A stretch of 64,000 bases of DNA from JAJDZL01 sp965221175 (GTDB lineage Bacteria > Pseudomonadota > Gammaproteobacteria > Arenicellales > JAJDZL01), in assembly GCA_965221175.1 (NCBI GenBank), contig OZ244867.1, forward strand, positions 2,790,001-2,854,000, read 5' to 3'. Made by a program: the position numbers and the translations under genes. Position 1 is the stretch's first letter. Every line of letters starts with the position of its first letter. Shown here piece after piece: positions 16,651 to 26,300 of this stretch. The notes under the pieces were generated by a model that searched no databases, was not told where the DNA came from, and worked only from the letters and a program-made list of their open reading frames with translations.

Positions 16651-18117
16651 TTATCGGGGCAGGTCGATCTTCAATTCATACCAAATCCAAGTCGTGTCAT
16701 ATGGTTCTTGGCCTTGGTCCGCAGCGCGTCGATACTCCATATTTTCCAACAGCTTAAGCCAATCAATCACCTGATGGCGGCCTTTTTTTGTCGCCGCCGC
16801 CTGTCTTGGTGTCTTGTTTCCCAGCGCGGGAATAGGTTCATCAAGGGTGCAACGGTAGTGATTATCGAGAAAAGAATGTAATGCCTCCAACATATCCTCA
16901 GTCATAATCAGGCTTTCTTCCTCTACCGGTTCTCTCGGTTCTTCCAGTTCTTTCTCCACGTTCTGGTACGAAATCAGAGATTGGCCCACAAGATTCCCTA
17001 GGCGGGATGCTAGAAGCACTTGCCCCCTTTCAGCGCGTTCTGCTGAATTGGTACTCAGCACCAACGCCTTCGGATTAAGCTCGGCGTAACCCAAAATTGT
17101 GTTACCGAAATCGGTTTCGATGGACTCGGAATACGATTCCGATACCAGAGGTCCCTTGCGTTGACGCGCGGACCGATATCCCGGATCCCCCGCCTCGAGC
17201 CAATCCCATTTATATTTTTCGTCTGTCCTTTGAAATTCCGCTGTTTCGTCGAGCACTGCAATTACATCGGCTTGATCACCCTGAATCGGGAACCGCACTT
17301 CACAGAATATGAATAACTCATCGTCGCTGTTACGAATTTCCGGCAAAGGAGCCTGAGACTTGACAACGGTATCTATCATCCAAGCATGCGTGAGCATCTG
17401 TGCACAGGGTAGGGTTTCAAGCACCATTTCCCGGGAGACAGGCGGAATCGCTGATGATTTCCCGTACTGCTTTCGCAGATCTTTGAGCATATCTTTCTTA
17501 AATTCTTTTATCATCGTGTCTACAATTGACACGAGCTCCTGTGCTATATGGCGGCTGAGATGCATTATGGGAATCGTAAAATAATTCTTCCCGTTCACGG
17601 AAACGACTCGCGCTGCTATGCAATCCCAAATTGCCGAATTTTCCGACCCCAGCCTCTCCTGTATAGTCAATGTCCTACCGTCCCTAAGCAGGTCTCGCAC
17701 CGTCATGTTCCGTTCAGGATTGAGTTCAATGATTTCGTACAAAGATGCCGTGGAATCCCGGAGCTTTTTCAAGTAGTGCCGGACGGCAATTGACTCACGT
17801 TTACCGCGTCGCTTGAGGTAGTCGTTGACCACATTCAATTCGCCGTTCTCACCGAACCAACTGGCAAAGAAGTCCTCAAAGATCGCGAAGTTCAGCATTG
17901 AAGTGTTCAACATGCCGAGATGATCAAAAATCTCATCTTCCTCAAGATCGAGAGTCTCGATAGGGATATCGAGGTGATCCCCGTATGTCAGGTGCAGAAA
18001 ATTTACCCATTCGGGCTTTTCTGACCACTTCATGAGTTTCTCTATTGCCTTGTTGATCCTTCTACTATTTGCTATCAATTTTCCGCTACCCATCAATTTG
18101 CCAAGCACTGTGCTCAA
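16651..18117 (-). CDS. Uncharacterised protein, 488 residues
   Basis: A long intact ORF whose function I do not recognise. The N-terminal half is helical and charged (KAIEKLMKWSEKPEWVNFLH, DLEEDEIFDHLGML). The middle contains IRNSDDELFIFCEVRF followed by a beta-rich part. The C-terminus carries LDEPIPALGNKTPRQAA, GRHQVIDWLKLLENMEYR and YDTTWIWYELKIDLPR, a tail shared by many large uncharacterised bacterial proteins, some with SEC-C motifs. No signal peptide or transmembrane segment. It is monocistronic on the minus strand, between a HigA orphan and an RHH/Doc module. Confidence 0.6.
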   Translation of the reverse strand: MSTVLGKLMGSGKLIANSRRINKAIEKLMKWSEKPEWVNFLHLTYGDHLDIPIETLDLEEDEIFDHLGMLNTSMLNFAIFEDFFASWFGENGELNVVNDYLKRRGKRESIAVRHYLKKLRDSTASLYEIIELNPERNMTVRDLLRDGRTLTIQERLGSENSAIWDCIAARVVSVNGKNYFTIPIMHLSRHIAQELVSIVDTMIKEFKKDMLKDLRKQYGKSSAIPPVSREMVLETLPCAQMLTHAWMIDTVVKSQAPLPEIRNSDDELFIFCEVRFPIQGDQADVIAVLDETAEFQRTDEKYKWDWLEAGDPGYRSARQRKGPLVSESYSESIETDFGNTILGYAELNPKALVLSTNSAERAERGQVLLASRLGNLVGQSLISYQNVEKELEEPREPVEEESLIMTEDMLEALHSFLDNHYRCTLDEPIPALGNKTPRQAAATKKGRHQVIDWLKLLENMEYRRAADQGQEPYDTTWIWYELKIDLPR

Positions 18118-18738
18118 AATGATAGGATATTTGTCGCGGTAAAAAAAGTGTTCGGACTAGTTTCAGGCGAAAATTCTGAACATTCGCCCTCTCTTCAGCT
18201 TCGATTCCTGAAGCGCTAGTTCTCAGTTCCAGTCTCAATTATTTTCAAAAATTCTTTCCTGAATTATTGACTAACGAAATAACACAGTGTATAGCCCAAG
18301 ATTTCTGCCGTCGCAACGGGGAACTATAGAATTAGATTTATTCAGAATTTCGTTGGGGATATGTCTAAAAAATGATCATAATCCATCCAATCATTACTGG
18401 AGCACCCGCTACATCATTAGTATGGGAATAAACTGACAACTCTCAGGACAAGCCCTTGTTGATAATCTTACTTTCTCCCTTGTGAAAACCGAATGAATTT
18501 CTTAGTGAATTTCGTTGCAATGGTGGCTAATTTGAAATGTCACCTTACCTTATCCAGTTCGCAGGATTGCCGACATTCCCCATTGCGTCTCCAACGGCTC
18601 GATTCGAATACCATCTGCGAAGGATTTCCCACTGCCGACCTCGCACTTTTCAACGAAAGCCGCGCGGCAAATCGTTAGAATGAGACAGATTTAATTGGTC
18701 AAGGTCAGGAAGTCTGAAGTTAGTCAAATTAATAAAGA
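18118..18738. other. Intergenic, no gene seen
   Basis: AT-rich, with no ORF I can support. A GC-richer block at 18560-18680 looks like coding debris on the minus strand (KVRGRQWEIL in one frame, ADGIRIEPLETQWG in another), but I cannot assign it. Confidence 0.3.
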
Positions 18739-18777
18739 TTGACAAGTCTTGACTTATCAAGATATCACTGCAATAAT
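18739..18777 (+). promoter_or_regulatory. Promoter/operator of the RHH-Doc module
   Basis: Two overlapping -35-like hexamers, TTGACA at 18739-18744 and TTGACT at 18749-18754. The second is followed after 17 nt by AATAAT at 18772-18777. An inverted repeat TCTTGA-CTTA-TCAAGA at 18747-18762 overlaps the promoter and is a likely antitoxin operator. The start codon is so close that the message may be leaderless or start at a later codon. Confidence 0.5.
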
Positions 18778-18783
18778 ATGGGG

Positions 18784-18996
18784 ATGCAAAACATCAAAAT
18801 TAGTTCAAAAGTTGACGAAGTTGTCTGGAATGACCTCAAATCGCTTGCCAAAGAGCAACATCAGAATGTCTCCGGTTTGTTGACTGAGGCAATCCGTGAA
18901 TACGTTAAGCGCAAACGCGTCAGACCCGCAGTGCTGACACATCTGGAAACGTCCATGGAACAAAATCAAGAATTGGGAAATTTGCTTGCCAAGTGA
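18784..18996 (+). CDS. Ribbon-helix-helix antitoxin of a Doc toxin
   Basis: About 70 residues starting at MQNIKISSKVDEVVWNDLKS. It has an RHH-like motif (NVSGLLTEAIREYVKRK) and a C-terminal segment (LTHLETSMEQNQELGNLLAK) that would bind the toxin. Alternative ATGs lie at 18739 and 18778. It overlaps the following Doc gene by 11 bp. RHH rather than Phd antitoxins are one of the known partners of Doc. Confidence 0.75.
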   Translation: MQNIKISSKVDEVVWNDLKSLAKEQHQNVSGLLTEAIREYVKRKRVRPAVLTHLETSMEQNQELGNLLAK

Positions 18997-19372
18997 TTCG
19001 ATTCAATTCTTAACTCATGACGAAGTGCTCGAAATCCATAACAGGCTGATTGAGCGATACGGTGGTCAGGCAGGCATTCGGGATTCTGGTCTGCTGCTCA
19101 GCGCGTTATACAGACCTCAAACCGGATACTACGAAGATTTGACAGAAATGGGTACAGCGTTGTTTGAATCCCTAATCATGAATCATCCTTTCGTTGATGG
19201 GAATAAACGCGTGGCATTTTTCGGAACAGACGTTTTTTTTCGTTTGAACGGATACCGATTCGAAGTAAACGCGCATGATGCACACATATTTTTGATCGGA
19301 CTAATTGAAGCAGGGAAATGTGATTTTGAGAATCTGCTACCTTGGGTTCGGGATTCTATCGTACCGTTATAA
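18986..19372 (+). CDS. doc: Doc-type Fic-fold toxin
   Basis: 128 residues from a TTG. Seen are the Doc N-terminal LTHDEVLEIHNRLIERYGGQ, RDSGLLLSALYRPQ, and the Fic/Doc active motif HPFVDGNKRVAFF (HxFxxGNKR), with a C-terminal GLIEAGKCDFENLLPWV. Doc enzymes phosphorylate EF-Tu and stop translation until the antitoxin is made. The gene appears complete and in register with its antitoxin, so the module is probably active. Confidence 0.9.
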   Translation: MPSDSIQFLTHDEVLEIHNRLIERYGGQAGIRDSGLLLSALYRPQTGYYEDLTEMGTALFESLIMNHPFVDGNKRVAFFGTDVFFRLNGYRFEVNAHDAHIFLIGLIEAGKCDFENLLPWVRDSIVPL

Positions 19373-19457
19373 TAATCAATAGAGTATAGCGACACCTATG
19401 AACATGTAATTTTGTGAATTACAAGCTCTAGTCACATAGATTACGCGTTTAAGACCA

Positions 19458-19508
19458 GTGAATTCATAATCCATTGAGCCGAAGGTTCGAGACCTACCAG
19501 ACCCACCT
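19458..19508 (+). repeat. Decayed tRNA(CAT) 3' half
   Basis: Here true tRNA geometry survives: anticodon stem GTGAA/TCCAT (one mismatch, one wobble) around a 7-nt loop TTCATAA with anticodon CAT. A variable region TGAGCC follows, then T-stem GAAGG/CCTAC around TTCGAGA, a 7-nt acceptor strand CAGACCC, discriminator A, and CC followed by T. No matching 5' half (expected GGGTCTG) is found upstream. It is therefore a tRNA 3'-half relic, as left by integration at a tRNA gene, and the tenth member of the family. Confidence 0.65.
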
Positions 19509-19613
19509 TTATCATCGTCTGCAAGTGAATGATTTTGTAGCTGAACACTAGCTGTAAAACTTGCAAAATAATCTAGTCACATTGCTCAGTATTTCTACGA
19601 CCTGTGAGCCTTC

Positions 19614-20621
19614 CAACAAGACAAAACTGCACTAACTCCCGCCATGACAACTGTTGTCCATTTGTAATCGTAACATGAGGAAAAGTCTCATCCGAAACTC
19701 AAACCACTGGGAAGTATCTAAACTGTCTCGACAGTCCAGGCGAAATGTCAATTGAATTTTTACAGATTAGTAAATACAAGCTCGATACGTTCAGTCGGAC
19801 GTTAACAACAAAGCAGCTGCAAAATTCAAACGAACTTATTAATGGTGCATATGTCATCCAGACTGAACTCAGTCAATTGCGAGAACGCCGTGGTGACAAA
19901 CAATTAGGGTACAAGGTTGGATGTAACTCTGAAACCATTCAGCGAGATTTGGGTATACACCATCCGATCTTTGGTCGGTTGTATGCTTCTGAATGCTGGA
20001 AATCAGACACGACACTCCCGTTAAGCCAATTCGATGGATTGGCGATTGAAGGTGAATTAGCAGTCAGACTGAGTAGATCAATTGTTGAATTACATGATCA
20101 AATGTTTGATCCGGATGAAGTCATCCAAGCTATATTTCCGGTCATTGAACTTCACCATTTCGCATTTGATGAGCCACCCACAGCATCAGATTTAATTGTA
20201 CGCAACGCGATTCATGCCGGATTTGCATGCGGAAAAGAATCACAAGGCAACAACCACTTCCCTGAACAAATCTCAATCAAAATAAATGAAGTTGAGGTTG
20301 CCCGTGTCTCGGGTTCCGTTATTTCTCAGACAGTTACCAGCTCGCTTCGTTGGCTAGCTAAAGCCCTTCAGAAACAAGGATTGGAAGTGGGTTCGAATCA
20401 AATTATTTTGTGTGGGTCGGTAGCACCGCTTTTCCCACTATTTCAGGGTGGACAAGTCGAAGTCAGCACAGACACTAACATCATCGTTAAGTGTGCAATT
20501 CAAGCATAACTCACCGCAGGTTCTTGAAGAAACATATTTCAAGTCAACCGAGACCTGGATACTAAAGTCAACGGACTGCTATTGAATGGGGGATGGAGGA
20601 AAATAACTGTTTTGGAATGTA
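19614..20621 (+). repeat. 1-kb duplicated unit, copy B
   Basis: The same 1008-bp unit as 14546-15553, in the same orientation about 5 kb away. It lies 106 bp after the tRNA(CAT) relic. Differences are mainly point changes plus a few compensating short indels in the non-coding flanks. Confidence 0.9.
19745..20509 (+). CDS. 2-keto-4-pentenoate hydratase-like protein, copy B
   Basis: 254 residues, same length and motifs as copy A (GYKVGCNSETIQRDLGIHHP, AIEGELAVRL, LCGSVAPLFPLFQGG). I count about 13 amino-acid differences, most conservative (for example N to S, L to V, K to R), and the frame is fully open. That suggests both copies remain under purifying selection or duplicated recently. Substrate unknown. 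Confidence 0.8.
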   Translation: MSIEFLQISKYKLDTFSRTLTTKQLQNSNELINGAYVIQTELSQLRERRGDKQLGYKVGCNSETIQRDLGIHHPIFGRLYASECWKSDTTLPLSQFDGLAIEGELAVRLSRSIVELHDQMFDPDEVIQAIFPVIELHHFAFDEPPTASDLIVRNAIHAGFACGKESQGNNHFPEQISIKINEVEVARVSGSVISQTVTSSLRWLAKALQKQGLEVGSNQIILCGSVAPLFPLFQGGQVEVSTDTNIIVKCAIQA

Positions 20622-20758
20622 GATTGCGTGAAATTACAAGAAAGAATTTAATGAATTAATTGCGATAATTGAACATTGACTAACTTGGAATTTGGTTTGT
20701 TTTTACAAAATTGGATTAGCTAGGCAAGTTGTGGAAAGATTCTTACAATATGCAAATT

Positions 20759-21484
20759 CTAATGAAAAACTTTAAACACATTCAGAAGTAACACTTCAAG
20801 GTGATGTGCTACAGTGTTGGCGCGTACCTGCAGCGAGTTTGGGTGACCACAACTATTTCGGAGATTAAGGCAGTTCTTTAATTCGGTCTTCACATTTTTA
20901 CCGATTATGGATAGGGTTGCAATCCTATCCAAAAACTCTGCTTCTTTCATGTTCGCAAAGTCGTCAGTTGTGTTGGCATCTTTCCACTTTGAATTAACTC
21001 GTTTGGCTTCCTTATTGAAATCTACGAGATAATTCTCATAAACATATTTTTGTAGTACAGCAACAGCTCCAATCCATGACATCACAATTGCTGATCGATA
21101 TAAACCCGCTTCATAGCAATGGACTGTTTCCTCCACGTATGAATGAGTTTCGATTTCTCTTATGTCCAAGAGTACCTCTCGGAGGTCAGTAGCTACTTGA
21201 ATAGCTGCTGCGCTAATCTTCGTAACGCCCCTGTTCCTGAGATGTTGTTTCCCAACATCGGTAATCTCCCACCCTTTTGGTGTTCTAATTGCTAATCCTT
21301 TGCTTCTACCTAAGGAACTGGATGGATTCCAAGTTCTTGGAAACCTGAACCCTGCATTTTCAGCTGTTTCCTTTATATCCTTTACTTGGCAGGGTGAATC
21401 CAGCGAGGCGAGAATCAGGAGTAGTTTGTCTCGTTGTCCGAGATCACGATGGAGCCAGCTTTTGAGATCGGAAGTACTAAGCAA
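20759..21484 (-). CDS. wHTH protein with C-terminal HEPN-like motif
   Basis: About 240 residues. The N-terminal third resembles a winged helix (QRDKLLLILASLDSPCQVKD, then WEITDVGKQHL). The C-terminal half is all-helical and contains LRNSCGHPN, an R-x4-H motif as in HEPN ribonucleases. The TTG at 21484 overlaps the upstream gene's stop by 8 bp; the frame is open to a GTG at 21541. With the upstream gene it forms a two-gene operon resembling a TA or abortive-infection pair. No homologue is recognised and toxicity is inferred. Confidence 0.55.
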   Translation of the reverse strand: MLSTSDLKSWLHRDLGQRDKLLLILASLDSPCQVKDIKETAENAGFRFPRTWNPSSSLGRSKGLAIRTPKGWEITDVGKQHLRNRGVTKISAAAIQVATDLREVLLDIREIETHSYVEETVHCYEAGLYRSAIVMSWIGAVAVLQKYVYENYLVDFNKEAKRVNSKWKDANTTDDFANMKEAEFLDRIATLSIIGKNVKTELKNCLNLRNSCGHPNSLQVRANTVAHHLEVLLLNVFKVFH

Positions 21485-21974
21485 GTAAATTCTCCAAAGT
21501 AAATTTTTCTTCTGCAACAAGTGCATATTCGCCATTTGCACTTTCGTTAAGACGTCTATTTTTCACAAGTTTAGCGATATTACTGGCTAGATTAGACCCC
21601 ATACTTTTTTTGTAATGACTTTTCGCGGCCTTCATTTCTTCGTGAACTTCTTGACGACTAAATGTTTCTTTTCTTTTAGCAAATGTTAAGTAAGCTGCAG
21701 CAGCCATTATTAATTCTGGTCCAGTTTTAGTTTTCATGGTAGATGCTATTGAACTTACAGAACGGTCAATTACCGTATTTTTTTCTAATAAACTCACATT
21801 TTCCCGTTTCGGTAAATCTGGATTGTGTGGCGACTTGAAATCAAAATCCTTAAAATGATTGGTTAAATTTGCGAAAATATTGGGTAGTTCATTTATCAAA
21901 AATTGTTCTTGCCCTTCACATTCTATTTCTAATTCATTGATTTTAAGTCTAATTCTTGTTTTATTATCACTCAT
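21477..21974 (-). CDS. Uncharacterised partner of the HEPN-like protein
   Basis: 165 residues, start ATG at 21974. The N-terminal part is beta-rich (RIRLKINELEIECEGQEQFL), followed by a linker and a helical C-terminal domain (ELIMAAAAYLTFAKRKETFS, RQEVHEEMKAAKSHYKKSMG) ending in a winged-helix-like hairpin (LVKNRRLNESANGEYALVAE). Family unknown. It is the first gene of the pair and might be sensor or antitoxin. Confidence 0.55.
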   Translation of the reverse strand: MSDNKTRIRLKINELEIECEGQEQFLINELPNIFANLTNHFKDFDFKSPHNPDLPKRENVSLLEKNTVIDRSVSSIASTMKTKTGPELIMAAAAYLTFAKRKETFSRQEVHEEMKAAKSHYKKSMGSNLASNIAKLVKNRRLNESANGEYALVAEEKFTLENLLA

Positions 21975-22114
21975 ATCATAAATCTCCTTAATGTATTATG
22001 CATAACATCGTAAAAAACTAACTCAAACATAAGAACTCATTCGTAAATTTCAAGTGGGTGTTCGAAATACAATTGAGATATAGTCAAAGGTACTGCGTGA
22101 GGTGGAAATCGAAT

Positions 22115-22600
22115 TCAAGTGGCTACCTGTTCAGTGTCTTCCGTAGCCTCTATTCCGTTTTTGAACTGCACTCCCTCTATCACCTTGCCCAACTGCTTGA
22201 ATCCTCGTAGCCGGTTCCACCCTTTCTCCGCACTTAATTCCAGTTTGAACATCATGCACAGCATCGTGTTTCGGCTCAGGCATCCTTTGCTGCGCCGGGT
22301 ACGATACCGGATTGTCGCAAACGTCGACTCAACCGGATTCTGGTGCGGATACTCTGCCAGTGCACCGCTGAAAAATCATAAAACGCCAGCAACTCTTCGC
22401 GACCCTTTTCAAGCACCGCCGCCGCTTTCGGATACTTGTCCTGATACGTTTTGACGAACCGTTTAAACGCCAGGTATGCATCTTCGCGCGTCTTAAGCCA
22501 TCCAGATCTGATGCAAAGCCTGCTTGGCCTTGGGCTACAACAGCTTCGGTAGTGCGTTCAGTACATTGGCAGTTTTGCGCACCCCCAACAGCACTAATTC
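22115..22600 (-). pseudogene. IS256-family transposase, C-terminal remnant
   Basis: The minus strand, through at least two frames, encodes KTANVLNALPKLLQPKAKQA, AYLAFKRFVKTYQDKYPKAA, REELLAFYDF, HQNPVESTFATIRYRTRRSK and GCLSRNTMLCMMFKL, ending KNGIEATEDTEQ. This is the end of an IS256/mutator transposase including the last catalytic Glu region (NPVESTFA). Frameshifts and a missing N-terminal half make it inactive. Confidence 0.85.
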
Positions 22601-22874
22601 TGGATTTGAGGATTAACCTTTGGTATTACCAGTTATAAACTTTCCAAATGTTCCAAGTAAAAATTTTCCAATTTGAGAAGAGTTTCCCAATGGTTCTAAC
22701 AAACATCAAGTTAAATTCTACTGTTGTCGCTATCGATTCAAAGTCCCCCAAAGTGCCGAAGAAAATGTCAACCCCTTGGTTGCCGGTGACCTAGGAATCT
22801 TGCATTATTCAATATTGAAAATTTGACGAGTTTCCAACTATGCGAATATCAATTTGGAAGGGGATTTTGACCAA

Positions 22875-22904
22875 GGTTCGAATTCTTTCCATTCGGGCCT
22901 ACCA
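22875..22904 (+). repeat. tRNA-3'-end-like repeat, last copy in the series
   Basis: GGTTCGAATTCTTTCCATTC then GGGCCTACCA, preceded by ATCAATTTGGAAGGGGATTT like the leads of copies 1 and 8. It is the rightmost member. No further copy is visible in the remaining 41 kb, so the family is confined to the first 23 kb. Confidence 0.7.
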
Positions 22905-23308
22905 GACTAAAAATTCCGAATATGCGAACGTGAATTCCAAAATAGAAGTTCCAATACTCTTCAAAAATTAATAGTTTGTTTGATTGAACCACAAAATTGA
23001 AGAAATTTGGTGATGACTAGAGGTCCAAATTCTCACCATGTCGTCCCGAATCCGAATGGGAAATGGGACGCTAAGCGCACCGGTGGCGGTGAATTGTGCG
23101 AAGTTGTGGCGTGACGAGACATCATCAGTACGTGATTAAAATCGTATGTTACACTTGTTGGTGCACGATGTAACGCCCTGGTTCGGAATGATTAAATATC
23201 GGTGTTAAGCTATTATTTATCCTGAATTCTGCAGAATTGAATTTTCAAATATACTTTGTTTGCTTAGCCTATATATTCATTTCAGGAAGTTGTACTCTGT
23301 GCATGTAT
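22905..23308. other. Intergenic, no gene seen
   Basis: AT-rich stretch between the last repeat and the 3' end of the ATPase gene. No gene, terminator hairpin or operator is supported. Confidence 0.3.
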
Positions 23309-26300
23309 CTATTCTTCCTCCCCCGCTATAAGCCCTTGAATATCAATAAAGTGTTTTTCTACAAACCTTATACTTCCTGTTTTCTCTCCAAGTTCGACAG
23401 TGAACTGCAACTCTTCCTCATTCGCAACTCGTATGCGTAGATCTTTTTGCTGCTTCTCATCCCGCTTGACGAATTCTTTGAACTTAGCGGCACACAAAGG
23501 ACACAGTGCCAAATGCGCCGCCTCATGTTCGCGAGTGAGATCATCGAACAATTGAACAGCCTCAAAGTAATACTCTCCGTCTCTTCGGCGAAAAGGCATC
23601 TCATCCTCACACATCTGGCAAATCAACTCTGAGTCTTCGTTGGTATAGCTTTGTCGCAGATACGTAGCCTTGTCTCCATGTAGGCTCGAAGTTCTAACTT
23701 TCCTAGGCTGTATCCCATACTTTTTCTCTGGCGCTTTACCGGCACGCTCTCCTGCTTGCCGAATGCGCCGCTTTGGATCTTTCGATCGACCTCCTGGAAA
23801 CCTTGGCTTCGCCCGCCGCTTTTCTATCAAATGTTTGAGATACTGGAATTCTTCGGGCATTCCCTTCAACTCACGAATGAGATCCAAGTCTCCAACATCA
23901 AGGCCAGCTTTGCGCGCAAGATCTGTCAACTCGCTTCCTTTCATCCGAAGATTACCAGCAAGCCCTACATCTGCTTCGAAGTCGCCCGGCAAATCTCCGA
24001 GTGAAAGATCCTCGGGTTTATGAAACTCCTTGTTAACATTCGGAACCCAAGCCTCCGTTATGAGATAGCGCCCGAGTTTCGACATGGTAAACTCCTTCTC
24101 ACTGTTGCTATAATCTTTCCTAGTAGATGTCTCCAGCGTACCTCGAATCTGCCTTTGTAGAGGACGTGCAATAATTTGCCAGATGAAGAGACTACGTTTC
24201 TCCGTTGGATGGTGGACAGCGAAGTCTAGATGCTCCACCCAGCATTCTGGGTCAAATTCGTCGATACCACGCTGATGCCATCCATGGTATTTGTGAACCG
24301 TAACATAGCCTTGACAATCAGCTTCCCTTCGCGAGACTCTTAGGTCGTTGCGAACTCCCACGTTGACGAAATTGGCCTCTTCCGTGTCACTATACTGTTC
24401 ATCTAAGAACCATGCGTCAGGGTTACCTGCTAGGAATATTTCCAGATCAGGGGTCCTCAGATACACCTCTTCAGGCCTCGAACATGCTTGATCACCAGTG
24501 GCCGCATTCCGTACAAACAAGAAATTACACTCTTTTAGTTCACTAAGCAGCATTCTCCTGCGTTCCACAGAGTCAACTTGCAGAGCCTGAATTATCAGAG
24601 AGATGTGATCAGCGTGTTGTTCCTCGGTGACTTCTATTTCATCCAGCTTGTAGAACGGAAGCACGTTCTCAATCACTTCACTAACAACATCAGGCTCGCG
24701 AATTCCCAGTCGAGAAAAGAACTCACGTACTTCTTTTTCCGCAAGAAGGCTGCTCTTTACAGAAGGCAACCCTTTGATTGCTTTTCCAGGTAAGTAAACA
24801 GCAACAGCACCATCATCGCCAAACGCTCTTACCTGCCTTCCTTCTTCTAAACGAATGAACGGCTTATGCCTAATCGGACCATCACTATCCCACCGGAACC
24901 GAGACTCCCGCCAAAGCGCTTCCTGTTTAAGCAGGAACCTATAAAACTCGACTAACCAGGCATCCTCTTGCTTTACAAAAAATTTTCTACGAACACGCCT
25001 TGCGAAGTTATCAGGAGTAATCTCCTTTATCTCCAATTGATTAATGAGATATTCCCGCAATGTAGGTGTCCGTTCTTGTGTTATTGCACCACTCAGCCAT
25101 TGTATCTCCGGTCTGGATGAAACTCCCCAAGTGGCTTTCTTTCTCGATAATTCTGCAAGCTGTTTTGCTGAAAGCAGGCTCCTAATCTCTGCTCCACGAC
25201 CAATTAGAGCCCCACGGGCACTGATAAAACCTCCAGTCTCTGCGGGGAGCAATTCCTCCTCAGTTAGAGCCATTACCACCGAGTCATAAATGGGACGAAA
25301 CATGCTCTTTGGAAGAAAGTCCTCTTCTTGAATAGGCATTCCCTCCAATACCCGTACCGTCAGGAGCCCCATAGATTTTAGGTGCTGTAAAGAATCGACA
25401 ACGAGCTGTCCTGCTTCTTCAACAAGGTGGGTATTCCAAGTATCGTCTATTGGAATGTTGTCACGGGCCGGAGTCGTCTTGTACGGACCTTGAACCAAGA
25501 AACCCAATCTAGTGTCTTTCTCCGTTGTGAAGAAGACAAACAGTGGAGATGTGTGAAGAGGCACAATCGCCTCTTCCTTCTTGCTCTTACCCTTCTCGGT
25601 TATTTCTAATCTATAGGCTATTTCGACTGGTTTAACCTGACACCCATCGGGGGCAATGACTGCCCTCTCGAAAACAAGCCAAGACTCCTCCTCATCTTCT
25701 TCACCTTTCCTCTGACCAATAACCGTAATTTGACGTGACGCTCCTCGTCGACTTGCGTCACGAAGATAGATGCCTGAGTCCCCTCCGTCTGTCTCCCAAC
25801 TGATCTCGCTAATATTCCTGAGAAACAATAGTGTCCGCACGTTGAGAGACATTAAACGCTCAGCAATCTCGGCAAACGCAATGTCTGATGAAGCGTGTGA
25901 TGTATTGAAGGGTAAGACGAACTTCGTGGTCCAAGGATTAGACACATCGACAAAGCCAATCCCATGAGGTCGGACGTAATACTCTATGCGGAAGTGTTCG
26001 TTACCACAATGGATTTCTGGCGACGTAGTGTAGGCATATACGGACTTAAACCCAATGCCAAACTTTCCAATCTTCGTAAGGTCTTCAGGCTTAGTGCCCT
26101 CCCCTACACCACAAATGCCTCGGACGTCGGCTTCATTAAAATTCATTCCGTTATGCAGAAATTCAAGGCGATCTTCGTGTAAGCTGATTAGCACCTGGGT
26201 TGCTTCCGCATCCTCTGCATTCTGCAAGAGCTCATACACAAAGTGTGTCCGATCGCTATATAGGCGACCGAGAAATGCAAGGTGCCGAGTTTCTTCACCA

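Noticed and set aside
18560..18680. Helicase N-terminal remnant on the minus strand
   Set aside because: Only short suggestive strings in two frames; not enough to name a family.
22119..22454. 111-residue plus-strand ORF
   Set aside because: It is antisense to a clear IS256 transposase remnant.
876..22904. Integron cassette array with attC sites
   Set aside because: The repeats lack the paired GTTRRRY/RYYYAAC cores and imperfect palindrome of attC, and no IntI-type integrase is present. The tRNA-like reading fits better.
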